64,000 nucleotides of DNA, from NCBI RefSeq assembly GCF_005843925.1, contig NZ_VCBC01000002.1:186001-250000 (forward strand). Direction: 5' to 3'. Below the pieces are notes generated by a model. It had not been told where the DNA came from. It did not search any database and saw nothing but the letters and a program-made list of their open reading frames with translations. Below, one piece after another: positions 10,035-20,140 of this stretch. This stretch comes from Thalassotalea litorea. GTDB taxonomy: Bacteria > Pseudomonadota > Gammaproteobacteria > Enterobacterales > Alteromonadaceae. A program made the position numbers and the translations under genes. Numbering within the stretch: the stretch's first letter is position 1; the number at the start of each line of letters is the position of its first letter.

Positions 10035-12497
10035 CTAAAACGTTTTACCAATATTAAAGCTAAAGAATTCATGATCATCGCCTTCTTGAGTTTTTAATCG
10101 CTTGGCAAAGTTAAATATCATCGGTCCCATCGGTGACAACCATTGTATCGAGATACCTGCCGATGCACGGAAACGCATTGGATCGGAATAATCGTCAATC
10201 ATATTGAAGTAGACAGGGTCGATTTCTTCATAATCGGATAATTCAAATTCTGTATCCCAGACATTACCGATATCTGCGAACAAACTGGTACGGACACTGT
10301 TCGCATAACTTTCATCTAAAAATGGGGTCGGGAATATCAGCTCTGCCCCACCAATTAATAACGCATTACCACCAACGCTTCGGCGGTTATCAATAATAAT
10401 CGCGTCAGAGTCTGGACCTAGAACTTCCTGCTCACCAGGCAATCCTGGTATAGAGGTCGAGGTTCTGAAGATCGCACGAGGACCGACAGTGTTATTTTCA
10501 AAACCGCGCATGGTATCGGAACCACCGGCGCGGAAGTTCTCCCAAAACGGTAACAGAAAATCATTACCATTCGTGTCACCATAGCCGTTACCGTAACCGG
10601 CTTCTAAGCGGGTTAGGAAAGTCCAGCGATGATCACGGCTTAAAGGAAAATAAAATTTCGAGTCAAATTTACCTTTGAAATACTGAATATCAGAATTCGG
10701 AGCCGTCACTTTCGCGGACAATGACATACTCGAACCTGCCGTTGGGAAAGTACCACGGTTTAATGTAATTCGAGAAATCGTACCGTTTAAGTCATAGGTA
10801 TTGAAATTCAGCTTCGCATCAGGATTTTCTGGATCCTGGAAAATCTTGTAAAAATCTTTGATTTGTTCATAAGACTGAAGGTTCGAAATTTCACTGTATT
10901 TGTATGCAGCACCAAAATTCAGTCGTACGTATTCGTTAATTGGGAAACCAAAGTTAACACCCGTTCCATAGGAGGTCTGATTATAGTTAACAAGGTTGGC
11001 TGAACCTGCATCAAATTCAGAGTAGAATATATTTCCGCCCAAAGAGATGCCATCAATCGTAAAATACGGATCCGTGTATGAGATATTCGCGTTGCGAGAA
11101 TAACGGTTGGTATTAATCTGAAAACCTAAGCGGTTCCCGGTACCTAAAAAGTTATTTTGCTGGATCCCGGCATTCAAACTTAAGCCGGAATATGAACCAT
11201 AACCGATACCTGCGGTAAATGAACCTGAGGGCTGTTCTTTAACCGTAAAATCAACATCGACCAGATCTTCTTCACCCGCGACCGGTGTTGTCTCGAACTC
11301 AACCGTTTCAAAATATGGCAAGCGCTGGATCCGCATTTTTGATGCTTCGACCCAAGAGTTCGATAACCACGAACCTTCCATCTGACGCATTTCACGACGC
11401 AATACAGTTTCAGACGTCACATCATTGCCGGAGAAATTAACCCGATTGACATATACCCGTTTGCCCGGATCGACAGAGACCACAAGTTTCACAGTTTTGT
11501 CTTCTTCATTAATTTCCGGAACCGTTTTCACTTCCGGGTATGCATAACCAAACCGGCCGAGGAAATTGGAAATCAATTCTTCACTGTAGGTAACTTCCGC
11601 ACCGGAATAAAGCGTATCGGTGCGCAGCGGAGTGATGCGTTCAATGGTTTCTTCATAACCGGCCATATCGCCGACAAACTCAACTTCACTAACGGTATAT
11701 TGCTCACCTTCAGTGACATTTAACGTGATATAGACACCTTCTTTGTTTGGACTCATTGAAACCTGAGTTGAGTCAACATTAAAACGCAGATAACCGCGAT
11801 CTAAATAATAACTCTCAATGGTTTCCATATCCCCTTGCAAAGTCTGTTTCTGATATCTGTCCTGAGCCATGAAATTCCACCAAGGGGAATCATAGGTCAA
11901 TTCAATTTTTTCTAACAGCTGAGCATCCGTGAATAGTTCATTACCAACAATGTTGATTTGCTCAATTGCCGCCGCATCACCTTCTTCAAAATCAAAAACT
12001 AAATTCACTCGATTTCTTGGTAAATGCGTAATTTTAGAGGTTACCTTGGCGTTATATTTACCAACACTGTGGTAAAAATCTTCAAGGCCCGCTTCGATGT
12101 TGGTCAACACTGAGCGATCGAGTGTTTCACCAATACGGATCCCGCTATCGTCGAGGCTTTCCTGAAGCTGCTCATCTTTAATGTCATCATTACCATCAAA
12201 GGTAATATCAGAAATGGTTTCCCGTTCCTTGACACGGTAAATAATGGCATTGCCGTCTCTGAACACACTAATTTCGTGGAAGTGTCCAGAAGCATACAAA
12301 GACTTAATGGATTGTGAAATTCTAAATTCACTTAACTCATCACCGACACTCACAGGTAGATGTGTTAGTGCAGCTCCCAGCGCAACCCTTTGCAGTCCTT
12401 TAATTTGAATATCTTCTACAACAAATTCATCAGCTGCGTTTACATTGCAACCAATGCTGCCCAGTAATACTGCTAAGGCGAGTTTTCTTATTATCAT
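10035..12497 (-). CDS. bamA: Outer membrane protein assembly factor BamA
   Basis: BamA is the Omp85-family core of the BAM complex, which folds beta-barrel proteins into the outer membrane. The product has a signal peptide (MIIRKLALAVLLGSIGCNVNA), five POTRA domains (about residues 22-420) starting with FVVEDIQIKGLQRV, and a 16-strand C-terminal barrel ending in a phenylalanine (FSFNIGKTF). The family VRGF motif of the barrel lid loop reads MRGF here. The open frame extends 4 codons upstream to a TTG at 12509, but the ATG at 12497 directly begins the signal peptide, so I start there (820 aa). Neighbours rseP and skp confirm identity. Confidence 0.97.
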   Translation of the reverse strand: MIIRKLALAVLLGSIGCNVNAADEFVVEDIQIKGLQRVALGAALTHLPVSVGDELSEFRISQSIKSLYASGHFHEISVFRDGNAIIYRVKERETISDITFDGNDDIKDEQLQESLDDSGIRIGETLDRSVLTNIEAGLEDFYHSVGKYNAKVTSKITHLPRNRVNLVFDFEEGDAAAIEQINIVGNELFTDAQLLEKIELTYDSPWWNFMAQDRYQKQTLQGDMETIESYYLDRGYLRFNVDSTQVSMSPNKEGVYITLNVTEGEQYTVSEVEFVGDMAGYEETIERITPLRTDTLYSGAEVTYSEELISNFLGRFGYAYPEVKTVPEINEEDKTVKLVVSVDPGKRVYVNRVNFSGNDVTSETVLRREMRQMEGSWLSNSWVEASKMRIQRLPYFETVEFETTPVAGEEDLVDVDFTVKEQPSGSFTAGIGYGSYSGLSLNAGIQQNNFLGTGNRLGFQINTNRYSRNANISYTDPYFTIDGISLGGNIFYSEFDAGSANLVNYNQTSYGTGVNFGFPINEYVRLNFGAAYKYSEISNLQSYEQIKDFYKIFQDPENPDAKLNFNTYDLNGTISRITLNRGTFPTAGSSMSLSAKVTAPNSDIQYFKGKFDSKFYFPLSRDHRWTFLTRLEAGYGNGYGDTNGNDFLLPFWENFRAGGSDTMRGFENNTVGPRAIFRTSTSIPGLPGEQEVLGPDSDAIIIDNRRSVGGNALLIGGAELIFPTPFLDESYANSVRTSLFADIGNVWDTEFELSDYEEIDPVYFNMIDDYSDPMRFRASAGISIQWLSPMGPMIFNFAKRLKTQEGDDHEFFSFNIGKTF

Positions 12498-12521
12498 ACG
12501 ATCTGTCAACTTATTTACTAA

Positions 12522-13886
12522 CTATTGTCCAAGCCGGGAGAAATCGTTAAAGAGTGAAATACTCATCAACATCAAAAGAACCAGGGCTCCGAACTTAAAA
12601 CCGATTTCTTGAACTTTCTCGGGTACCGGTTTGCCGCTGAAAAGTTCTATAACATAATAAAGTAAGTGGCCGCCATCAAGTACTGGCAGCGGTAAAAGGT
12701 TAATTATTCCTAAATTAACGCTAATCAAGGCTAAAAAGCCTAGAAAATAGACAATTCCATAGCTCGCAGAATCTCCTGCTCCCTGAGCAATGCCTATTGG
12801 ACCGCTTAAATTACTAACACTAACGTCTCCGGTAATCAGCTTACCTATGGTCTTAAAACTTAAACTGATTAATCTCCAGGTTTCATCGAACGCCTTTCCA
12901 ATGGCCTCTAACGGGCCGTATTGGACATTGATCAGATATTGCTCTGGCCATGCTTCGGCTGTTGGGGAAACCCCAATAAACCCTACCTTACGACCATCAT
13001 CGGAATCTTTGGTTCCCGGTGTAAGGTTAATTTGTTGTATTTGTCCGTTTCGCAAAACCGACAATTGAATATTTTCACCTGGATGTTGTTCTACCTGGCT
13101 AACTAGCGCTTGCCAATTATCCTTAACCTCTACCCCATCGATCATCTCAATATGGTCACTAACCTTCAGTCCAGCTTCCTCTGCAGGACTGTTGGCACTA
13201 ATTGCCGCGATTTGGGTCAACACTTTAGGTCGGTAAGGCTCAATACCTAAACTTGTCATCGCCGAAACTTTACTTGGCTCAAACTCCCAGGCCGAGGTAT
13301 CCAGCGTATATTTCCGTACCAATGAGCTGCCCACATCGCGAGCTGAAATTGATACACTGTCGTCACCAATCAAACCCACTAACGCCATTTGCACCTGTTG
13401 CCAGGTCTGAGTTTTTTCATCATTTATGGCGACAATTTCTTGTTTTGAGGTAAGTGCCGATTGACTAGCAATGGAGTCCGGTACGATATTGGCAACGATT
13501 GGCTTGGTATGGGTTTGCCCAATTAACATCAAGCAATAAAAAGCAAATACGGCAAAAATAAAATTTGCCAAAGGACCCGCTGACACAATCGCTATGCGTT
13601 GCAGAACACTTTTACGATTAAAGGCATAGGGCAGATCTTCTTCTGCAACATCATCGACGCGTTCATCAAGCATTTTGACATAACCCCCAAGCGGGATCAG
13701 GGCAATCACGAATTCCGTACCATGCTTATCGTAGGTTTTAAACAATGTTTTACCAAAACCGATAGAAAATCGCTCAACCTTTACATTGCAGCGTCTGGCA
13801 ACCCAAAAATGTCCATATTCATGAACCGTAATGAGTAAACCTAATGCAACAATAAATGAGGCGAAATTCCACAAAAACTCAAACAT
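12522..13886 (-). CDS. rseP: RIP metalloprotease RseP (site-2 protease)
   Basis: RseP is an inner-membrane zinc protease that cuts RseA after DegS, releasing sigma-E. The frame is open from 13913, but the ATG at 13886 has an AAGGA ribosome site about 7 bases upstream and places the HExxH motif (HEYGH) at residues 22-26, exactly as in E. coli RseP, so this start is preferred (454 aa). Four membrane segments flank two PDZ domains, the second around LGIEPYRPKVLTQIAAI to the LSVLRNGQIQQ region, and the third zinc ligand lies in NLLPLPVLDGG. The start overlaps the dxr stop by 8 bases, and bamA follows. Confidence 0.97.
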   Translation of the reverse strand: MFEFLWNFASFIVALGLLITVHEYGHFWVARRCNVKVERFSIGFGKTLFKTYDKHGTEFVIALIPLGGYVKMLDERVDDVAEEDLPYAFNRKSVLQRIAIVSAGPLANFIFAVFAFYCLMLIGQTHTKPIVANIVPDSIASQSALTSKQEIVAINDEKTQTWQQVQMALVGLIGDDSVSISARDVGSSLVRKYTLDTSAWEFEPSKVSAMTSLGIEPYRPKVLTQIAAISANSPAEEAGLKVSDHIEMIDGVEVKDNWQALVSQVEQHPGENIQLSVLRNGQIQQINLTPGTKDSDDGRKVGFIGVSPTAEAWPEQYLINVQYGPLEAIGKAFDETWRLISLSFKTIGKLITGDVSVSNLSGPIGIAQGAGDSASYGIVYFLGFLALISVNLGIINLLPLPVLDGGHLLYYVIELFSGKPVPEKVQEIGFKFGALVLLMLMSISLFNDFSRLGQ

Positions 13887-15123
13887 GTAGTGTTCCTTCA
13901 ACCATGCAGGCAATGTGCGATAGTGCTAATTGCCTTGCATCTTGGTTTACTTGATTAACATCGTCAAGCGTTGTGATCCTGATACTGGCAAAATGCTGCA
14001 TTACCTTGTCATTCACAATCGCAATATCGGTAAACTTTATTTGCTTATCAAGAAATGCCGCGACTGCAACTTCATTGGCCGCATTGAGTGCCGTGCATGC
14101 CCCTTGACCCAATTTGCAAGCTTCTATCGCCAACAATAAGTTCGGGTATCTTTGCCCGTCTGGGGCACCAAAGTCAAATGACTTACAATTAAAAAAATCA
14201 AAATCGGCAACGCCTGCGTCAATCCGTTGAGGATATGCCAAGGCGTGAGCAATCGGTGTTCGCATGTCCGGATTACCCAATTGAGCAAGCACGGAACCAT
14301 CTTGATATTGCACCATGGAGTGGATCGTACTTTGTGGATGCAAAACCACTTGAATATCGGATACATCTAAATTAAACAGCCACTTAGCTTCAATAAACTC
14401 GAGGCCTTTATTCATCATTGTGGCAGAATCTACGGAGATTTTTCGGCCCATATCCCAGTTAGGATGTGCGCATGCCTGATCCGGCGTAACCTCTGCCAGT
14501 TGCTCTAACGGAAGCGTTCGAAATGGACCGCCAGAACCGGTAAGAAGAATTTTTTTAACTCCATGTTCGTGGATGTTCAAAGCCGTGCTATTTGCCTGAA
14601 AATTTTCAGGAAGACACTGAAAAATTGCATTGTGCTCGCTATCTATCGGTAATAGTTGCGCATTGGATGCCTGTAATGCATCGATAAAAATTTGTCCCGA
14701 GCATACCAACGCTTCTTTATTCGCCAGTAATACCCGCTTATCGGCATTGATCGCTGCCAGTGTTGGTAACAAGCCACTGGCGCCAACAATCGCTGCCATC
14801 ACAATGGGTGCCGTTTTTTCACCGGCAATGGTCTGCAAAGCAAGATCGCCGGAAAATACCTGAATATGCGATAGTTGCTCTTGGGCCAGGCTGTCTTGCA
14901 AACGCTGCGCGGCGTCAGGGCACACCATAACAACCTTCGAAGGGTTAAACTCTCGACATTGAGCCAACATCAGCTCATCACGTTGGTTGGCGCTGAGCGA
15001 TTCGACCCGGTATAAATCCGGATGGCGACGAATAACATCCAGAGTATTTTGTCCAATCGAGCCCGTCGAACCCAGGATACAGACCCCCTGAGGAAAGGGT
15101 GAACTGTTGTGCGTTTGGGTCAT
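13879..15123 (-). CDS. dxr: 1-deoxy-D-xylulose-5-phosphate reductoisomerase
   Basis: Dxr (IspC) makes 2-C-methyl-D-erythritol 4-phosphate, the first committed step of the MEP isoprenoid pathway, using NADPH and a divalent metal. The product has the N-terminal nucleotide motif LGSTGSIGQNT, the metal-binding PIDSEHNAIFQCL segment, and the substrate-binding TGSGGPFR and DSATMMNKGLE motifs. The frame is open to a TTG at 15129, but the ATG two codons in (15123) gives the usual short leader (414 aa). It lies between cdsA and rseP, the conserved order; supply of undecaprenyl phosphate through uppS ties it to the surrounding envelope genes. Confidence 0.97.
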   Translation of the reverse strand: MTQTHNSSPFPQGVCILGSTGSIGQNTLDVIRRHPDLYRVESLSANQRDELMLAQCREFNPSKVVMVCPDAAQRLQDSLAQEQLSHIQVFSGDLALQTIAGEKTAPIVMAAIVGASGLLPTLAAINADKRVLLANKEALVCSGQIFIDALQASNAQLLPIDSEHNAIFQCLPENFQANSTALNIHEHGVKKILLTGSGGPFRTLPLEQLAEVTPDQACAHPNWDMGRKISVDSATMMNKGLEFIEAKWLFNLDVSDIQVVLHPQSTIHSMVQYQDGSVLAQLGNPDMRTPIAHALAYPQRIDAGVADFDFFNCKSFDFGAPDGQRYPNLLLAIEACKLGQGACTALNAANEVAVAAFLDKQIKFTDIAIVNDKVMQHFASIRITTLDDVNQVNQDARQLALSHIACMVEGTLHV

Positions 15124-15129
15124 CAGCAA

Positions 15130-16032
15130 TTACCAGCCAAACATCACGTAACACAAAGCAAAAACCGGTGCCGTTGCGGTTAAACTGTCAATACGATCTA
15201 ATACGCCACCATGTCCTGGCAATATGGAACCACTATCTTTTACACCGGCTTGTCGTTTCAACATACTTTCGGTCAAATCGCCTAACACCGATACCGTACT
15301 TATTAACAAGGCTAAAACAACCGCCATGATAATTTGCTGGCTTTGCCAATCAAAAATTAGCCCCATGATCACCATCGCAATTGCAGCGCTGACATTGCCA
15401 CCAAAAAAACCTTCCAACGTTTTACCGGGACTTACATTAGGCATCAGCTTGCGTTTACCAAATCGTTTACCGGCAAAATAGGCTCCGATATCCGCACTCC
15501 AGACGAGCATAAATAGTAATAATAACAGACGGGTACCGTGGAATTCATCGACATTTATATCGGCGCTTCTTAACACTAGGAACGCTAACCAGGTCGGTAC
15601 TAAAATGAACAACCCAAACAGGCCTCTGACACTGCGATGTTTGGCCCAGAAGTCTGAGAAATTCGGATAATTAAAAATCAGGACAATGGTAAATAACCAC
15701 CATATGGAAGCGATAGAAAGCACCCATATCGCGATAGGATTTAACGTGTCTTCAGAATCCGCACTTTGTAGCCAGATTTGCTCCGGTGGTAATACCATCC
15801 ACAGAGCGACAATTGCAGCCGAGATCCCCAACACAAAAGCAATACGACGACGCTTGTTGTCAAACCCCATTAACGGGCCCCATTCCCAGGCACCTATCGC
15901 CATAACAAATAATAGTGCCGCGGCTAACCAGGGCAAGCTTAGAAAAAATATGGCTGCAATGGCAATCGGCGCTAAGATTACTGCAGTAATAATACGTTGC
16001 TTTAACAAACGTGCTTCCTTTTTAAAGTTCAT
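15130..16032 (-). CDS. cdsA: Phosphatidate cytidylyltransferase
   Basis: CdsA makes CDP-diacylglycerol from phosphatidate and CTP at the inner membrane, feeding all phospholipid synthesis. The 300-residue protein is strongly hydrophobic, with about eight membrane segments, and carries the C-terminal family signature (VSVLGDLTESMLKRQAGVKDSG then LPGHGGVLDRIDSL), whose aspartates bind magnesium. It lies between uppS (29 bases upstream) and dxr (immediately downstream). The ribosome-binding site before the ATG at 16032 is weak. Length is normal. Confidence 0.96.
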   Translation of the reverse strand: MNFKKEARLLKQRIITAVILAPIAIAAIFFLSLPWLAAALLFVMAIGAWEWGPLMGFDNKRRRIAFVLGISAAIVALWMVLPPEQIWLQSADSEDTLNPIAIWVLSIASIWWLFTIVLIFNYPNFSDFWAKHRSVRGLFGLFILVPTWLAFLVLRSADINVDEFHGTRLLLLLFMLVWSADIGAYFAGKRFGKRKLMPNVSPGKTLEGFFGGNVSAAIAMVIMGLIFDWQSQQIIMAVVLALLISTVSVLGDLTESMLKRQAGVKDSGSILPGHGGVLDRIDSLTATAPVFALCYVMFGW

Positions 16033-16061
16033 AAACTCAGGTTAAACTACCCAAGTCTATT

Positions 16062-16781
16062 TCAGATGCCTCTGACCTGCTCACCGGTTTGTCCAAAGCG
16101 ACGTTCGCGATGGCTGAAAGCTTGCAAAGCTTGTTTGAACGCGTCTGCGTCAAATTCCGGCCAGAGTTTTTCGGTAAAGAAAAACTCCGCATAAGCGGCT
16201 TGCCACAAGAGGAAATTGCTAATCCGGTAATCACCACCGGTTCTAATCAACAAATCCAGCTCTGGCAACTGGGACAACTGAATATATCTATCGAGCATAT
16301 GCTCATTAATTTCGGCGGGATTTACCTCGCCATTCACGGCTTTTTGAGCGATTTTTTGACAAGCCTTGGCAATATCCCAACGTCCACCATAATTGGCAGC
16401 AATGGATAACACCATAGCGTCATTGTTTTTAGTTAGCTGCTCAGCCTCTGTAATCTTCTTCTGTAGTTTTTGAGAAAACCGCTTTTTATCTCCGATAAGC
16501 AGGAAACGAATATTGTTTTTGTGTAGTCGCTTAACTTCTCGAGTCAGGACAAACATAAACAAATCCATCAACACACTAACTTCTTCTTCGGGTCGCTTCC
16601 AGTTTTCACTGCTAAACGCAAACAAAGTTAATGCTTTCACCCCCAATTCACGTGCGGTTGTCACCGTAGAACGAACGGTTTCCACCCCCGCTTTATGGCC
16701 CGCGACACGGCCTTTGCCGCGCTGTTGAGCCCAGCGTCCATTGCCGTCCATGATAATAGCAACGTGTTGCGGTACAGACAT
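16062..16781 (-). CDS. uppS: Di-trans,poly-cis-undecaprenyl-diphosphate synthase
   Basis: UppS extends farnesyl diphosphate with eight isopentenyl units in cis to make undecaprenyl diphosphate, the lipid carrier for peptidoglycan and O-antigen. The 239-residue protein begins with [14 protein letters not shown], in which D12 is the catalytic magnesium-binding aspartate, and has the [14 protein letters not shown] and [18 protein letters not shown] signatures. The last contains the conserved RTGG loop, here with Y where many homologues have E, D or H. It is followed by cdsA and preceded by frr. Confidence 0.97.
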   Translation of the reverse strand: MSVPQHVAIIMDGNGRWAQQRGKGRVAGHKAGVETVRSTVTTARELGVKALTLFAFSSENWKRPEEEVSVLMDLFMFVLTREVKRLHKNNIRFLLIGDKKRFSQKLQKKITEAEQLTKNNDAMVLSIAANYGGRWDIAKACQKIAQKAVNGEVNPAEINEHMLDRYIQLSQLPELDLLIRTGGDYRISNFLLWQAAYAEFFFTEKLWPEFDADAFKQALQAFSHRERRFGQTGEQVRGI

Positions 16782-16913
16782 GATATCCCTTTAAATTACA
16801 ATTTTTTTCATTACGATTTGGCATCATATAAAAATGCCGTACATTTTATCAAGCCAAGCAACGCTATGTTACTTCTGTTGATAGAAAATACGGCGTTTCG
16901 TTAATGCAAAACC

Positions 16914-17471
16914 TTAGATTTCCATTAACTCTTTTTCTTTTTCTGCGGCGATGGAATCACACTGCTTAATGTATTCATCGGTAATTTTTTGAATTTCGTC
17001 TTCACCCTGACGCGCTTCGTCATCACTGATGTCTTTATCTTTGTTTAAGCTTTTGATATCGGAATTTGCATCGCGACGAATATTTCGAATGGCAACTTTA
17101 CCGCCTTCAATCTCGCCACCAACAACCTTAACTAGGTCTCGACGACGTTCTTCCGTTAGCGGTGGAAGTGGAATTCGAATCAATGTGCCTTGTGATGATG
17201 GATTTAAACCCAAATCAGAAGCCATAATTGCTTTTTCAACCGCACCGATCATGGCTTTATCAAACACAGTAATCGCGATAGTACGAGCGTCCGGAGTAGA
17301 TATATTACCGACTTGATTCAAAGGCGTTGCCATGCCGTAATATTCTACGCTGATGTTATCTAATAAAGACGCGTGAGCACGACCGGTTCGAATTTTATTC
17401 AGGTTGGTCTTTAACGCTTCTACGCTTTTCGCCATTCGGGTTTTGGCATCCAGTTTGATCTCATTAATCAA
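16914..17471 (-). CDS. frr: Ribosome recycling factor
   Basis: RRF, with EF-G, splits the post-termination ribosome. The 185-residue protein is the standard length and shows the helical domain ending in KIRTGRA, the small domain [16 protein letters not shown], and the conserved [28 protein letters not shown] run (given here only as a landmark). The frame lacks an in-frame ATG at the right place. A TTG at 17469-17471 is preceded by AAGGAAG about 6 bases away and gives the expected N-terminus (INEIKLDAK), so TTG is the probable initiator. It lies between pyrH and uppS. Confidence 0.96.
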   Translation of the reverse strand: MINEIKLDAKTRMAKSVEALKTNLNKIRTGRAHASLLDNISVEYYGMATPLNQVGNISTPDARTIAITVFDKAMIGAVEKAIMASDLGLNPSSQGTLIRIPLPPLTEERRRDLVKVVGGEIEGGKVAIRNIRRDANSDIKSLNKDKDISDDEARQGEDEIQKITDEYIKQCDSIAAEKEKELMEI

Positions 17472-17510
17472 AATATTCTTCCTTCTTTAAACCTGTGTAT
17501 TAACAGGAGT

Positions 17511-18251
17511 TTAATTCAAATTTTCAACATGGTCGATAACGGTACCTTCGCTACCGCCAAGAATAATGGATTTCAATGCGCCTTCCCTGTTCATATTAAA
17601 CACGCGAATCGGCATCGAGTGGTCGCGAGCTAAGGTAAATGCTGCTAAATCCATTACTTTCAATTCTTTATCTAAAATTTCTGAATACGAAAGCTTAGAG
17701 TACAATTCCGCATCCGGATTGGTCACCGGATCATCAGAATAGATGCCGTCAACTTTGGTCCCTTTAAATACCGCGTCGGCTTCAATTTCGATACCGCGCA
17801 AACAGGCTGCGGAATCTGTGGTAAAAAATGGGTTGCCTGTACCGGCGGAAAAAATTACCACACGGCCCGATTTTAGTAAGCTAATCGCTTCAGCCCAGTT
17901 GTAACTGTCGCAAACACCGGTTAAGTCGATTGCAGACATCAGGCGGGCATTCACAAACGCACGGTGCAATGCGTCTCGCATCGCCAGACCATTCATTACC
18001 GTTGCCAGCATCCCCATTTGATCGCCTACAACTCGGTTCATTCCAGCTTCCGCGAGCCCTTTGCCGCGAAACAGGTTACCACCACCGATAACCAGGCCTA
18101 CTTGCACACCCATCTCAATCAATTCTTTAATTTCATGAGCCATTCGGTCAAGGATTTTGGGATCGATACCAAATCCCTCGTCGCCCATTAAGGCTTCACC
18201 ACTTAATTTGAGTAAGATTCGACGATATGATGGTTTGGGATTTGTGCTCAT
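17511..18251 (-). CDS. pyrH: UMP kinase
   Basis: PyrH phosphorylates UMP to UDP in pyrimidine nucleotide synthesis; the bacterial enzyme is a hexamer of the amino-acid-kinase fold. Motifs include [13 protein letters not shown] at the N-terminus, [13 protein letters not shown], and the C-terminal half with [16 protein letters not shown], which binds UMP. The frame is open to 18296, but the ATG at 18251 ([11 protein letters not shown]) has an AAGGAA upstream and gives the usual length (246 aa). It is separated from tsf by a terminator, so pyrH-frr probably have their own promoter. Confidence 0.96.
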   Translation of the reverse strand: MSTNPKPSYRRILLKLSGEALMGDEGFGIDPKILDRMAHEIKELIEMGVQVGLVIGGGNLFRGKGLAEAGMNRVVGDQMGMLATVMNGLAMRDALHRAFVNARLMSAIDLTGVCDSYNWAEAISLLKSGRVVIFSAGTGNPFFTTDSAACLRGIEIEADAVFKGTKVDGIYSDDPVTNPDAELYSKLSYSEILDKELKVMDLAAFTLARDHSMPIRVFNMNREGALKSIILGGSEGTVIDHVENLN

Positions 18252-18279
18252 AAAATAAACATTCCTTGAGGTTGTTAAA

Positions 18280-18315
18280 AAAATAGCCACGGACATTTCT
18301 GACCGTGGCTATTTT
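18280..18315 (-). terminator. Rho-independent terminator of rpsB-tsf
   Basis: A perfect 13-bp stem (18280-18292 with 18303-18315, core ATAGCCACGG/CCGTGGCTAT) has a 10-nt loop. On the minus strand it is followed directly by a run of T. It lies between the tsf stop and the pyrH start and so ends the rpsB-tsf transcript. Confidence 0.9.
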
Positions 18316-18391
18316 AATACGTTTATGTGACTTTAAAAAGTCCTAAAAGAAAATAACACCGTAAACTGCGCAGCAGTTTACCAAAAGGTGA

Positions 18392-19231
18392 TTATTCGCC
18401 TTTCGCTGCAGCGATTTGCGCTTCAACTTCAGCGGCGAAATCTTCTTCTTTCTTCTCGATACCTTCGCCTACTTCTAAACGAACGAAATTCGAGACTGAA
18501 ACACCTTTCTCTTTTAACACGTCACCAACAGTACGCTTTGGTTCCATGATGAAAGCTTGACCAGTCAATGAAATTTCACCAGTGAATTTCTTCATCCGGC
18601 CAATAACCATTTTCTCAGCGATTTCCGCAGGCTTGCCTTCGTTCATCGCGATATCGATTTGGATAGCTTTTTCTTTTTCAACAACGTCAGCTGGAACATC
18701 TTCAGGGTTGATGTACTCAGGCTTAGACGCTGCGATATGCATTGCTACGTGCTTAAGAGATTCTGCGTCACCTTCACCGGCAACAACAACACCAATTTTT
18801 GCACCGTGCTTATAAGAAGCAAGGTTTGCACCTTCAACATAAGCGACACGACGAACATTGATGTTTTCTCCGATTTTTGCAACTAAAGTCACACGCTCAT
18901 CTTCGAACTGTGCTTTTAACTCTTCAATTGAAGGTTTAGTTGCTGCGGCAGCATCTGCAACTTTGTTAGCAAATGCTAAGAAGTTGTTGTCTTTAGCAAC
19001 GAAGTCAGTCTGACAGTTAACTTCAACCAAAGTACCATCTTTGATGATGATTTGACCTTCAGCAGCGATGTTACCCGCTTTTTTAGCCGCTTTTGCCTGA
19101 CCGGACTTACGCATATTTTCAATCGCAAGTTCCATATCGCCATCAACTTCTTGAAGGGCTTTCTTACAATCCATCATGCCAGCGCCAGTGCGATCGCGTA
19201 ATTCTTTAACTAATGCAGCAGTAATTGCCAT
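18392..19231 (-). CDS. tsf: Elongation factor Ts
   Basis: EF-Ts exchanges GDP for GTP on EF-Tu. The 279-residue protein begins with the UBA-like domain ([24 protein letters not shown]), then carries the core residues in [13 protein letters not shown] (the TDFV motif that contacts EF-Tu) and two core subdomains, ending in a coiled C-terminal part. It follows rpsB after 69 bases that contain a GGCTGACT/AGTCAGCC hairpin, and a strong terminator lies downstream. The rpsB-tsf pairing is universal in this group. No irregularity seen. Confidence 0.98.
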   Translation of the reverse strand: MAITAALVKELRDRTGAGMMDCKKALQEVDGDMELAIENMRKSGQAKAAKKAGNIAAEGQIIIKDGTLVEVNCQTDFVAKDNNFLAFANKVADAAAATKPSIEELKAQFEDERVTLVAKIGENINVRRVAYVEGANLASYKHGAKIGVVVAGEGDAESLKHVAMHIAASKPEYINPEDVPADVVEKEKAIQIDIAMNEGKPAEIAEKMVIGRMKKFTGEISLTGQAFIMEPKRTVGDVLKEKGVSVSNFVRLEVGEGIEKKEEDFAAEVEAQIAAAKGE

Positions 19232-19262
19232 AAGTTAATTCCTCAAAATAAGTATTAAGTTT

Positions 19263-19286
19263 GGCTGACTGAGAAACCAGTCAGCC
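19263..19286 (-). promoter_or_regulatory. Intercistronic hairpin between rpsB and tsf
   Basis: A perfect 8-bp stem GGCTGACT/AGTCAGCC (19263-19270 with 19279-19286) with an 8-nt loop lies in the rpsB-tsf gap. No T-run follows on the minus strand, so it is not a standard terminator. It may act as an mRNA stability element or a partial attenuator; this is inference. Confidence 0.4.
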
Positions 19287-19300
19287 GAGATACAATTCGC

Positions 19301-20029
19301 TTATTCAGCTTCTACAAAACCGTCTTTTTCAGCTTGTACAGCAATGTTAGTCTCACGACCTTCGATTACAGCGTTTGCTGCAGAATCAAGGTATAAGCTT
19401 ACTGCACGGATCGCATCATCGTTACCTGGGATGATGTAATCAATACCGTCTGGGTTTGAGTTAGTATCAACAACAGAAATTACTGGGATACCTAAGTTGT
19501 TTGCTTCTTTGATCGCAATGTGCTCGTGGTCAGCATCGATAACAAAGATAGCGTCTGGAAGGCCACCCATGTTTTTGATACCACCAAGGCTTTTCTCAAG
19601 CTTTTCCATTTCGCGAGTACGCATTAATGCTTCTTTCTTGGTTAAAGCATCGAAAGTACCGTCTGTGCTTTGAGATTCAAGATCTTTCAAACGTTTGATA
19701 GATTGACGAACCGTTTTCCAGTTAGTCAACATACCACCTAACCAACGATGGTTAACGTAGAATTGATCACATTTTAGCGCTGCTTCTTTAACAGCATCGC
19801 TTGCCGCGCGCTTAGTACCAACAAATAAAACTTTACCTTTCTTCGATGAAACACCAGATAAGAAAGCTAGAGCGTCATTGAAAAGTGGTACAGTTTGCTC
19901 AAGGTTGATGATATGAACTTTGTCACGTGCACCAAAAATGTATGATTTCATTTTTGGGTTCCAGTAACGAGTTTTGTGACCGAAGTGTACGCCGGCCTTA
20001 AGCATATCGCGCATAGATACGTTTGGCAT
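19301..20029 (-). CDS. rpsB: 30S ribosomal protein S2
   Basis: S2 sits on the back of the 30S subunit at the head-body junction. The 242-residue protein starts [27 protein letters not shown], the classic S2 signature, and contains the coiled-coil insertion (about residues 105-150) and [29 protein letters not shown] text in the core. A good AGGATT ribosome site precedes the ATG at 20029. It heads the rpsB-tsf operon and is divergent from map; a structured leader upstream is annotated separately. Confidence 0.98.
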   Translation of the reverse strand: MPNVSMRDMLKAGVHFGHKTRYWNPKMKSYIFGARDKVHIINLEQTVPLFNDALAFLSGVSSKKGKVLFVGTKRAASDAVKEAALKCDQFYVNHRWLGGMLTNWKTVRQSIKRLKDLESQSTDGTFDALTKKEALMRTREMEKLEKSLGGIKNMGGLPDAIFVIDADHEHIAIKEANNLGIPVISVVDTNSNPDGIDYIIPGNDDAIRAVSLYLDSAANAVIEGRETNIAVQAEKDGFVEAE

Positions 20030-20039
20030 TTTATAATCC

Positions 20040-20140
20040 TCATGGGGTTAAGCGTCCATACATCCCGTATTACCGACCGCAGCTGATTCTATATCAGAGC
20101 AGCACCCCGGAACACGTTTGCCGATGTATGTGAGTTTTTA
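20040..20140 (-). promoter_or_regulatory. Candidate rpsB leader (S2 autoregulatory element)
   Basis: On the minus strand, just before rpsB, CATACATC (20123-20130 in reverse) can pair with GATGTATG (20057-20064 in reverse). This closes a long-range stem around an inner hairpin CTGAT/ATCAG (20083-20097) and a GGGGTGCTGCTC segment. Gammaproteobacterial rpsB leaders are known to form a structured element through which S2 represses its own operon. Position and pairing fit; I could not run a covariance model. Confidence 0.5.
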
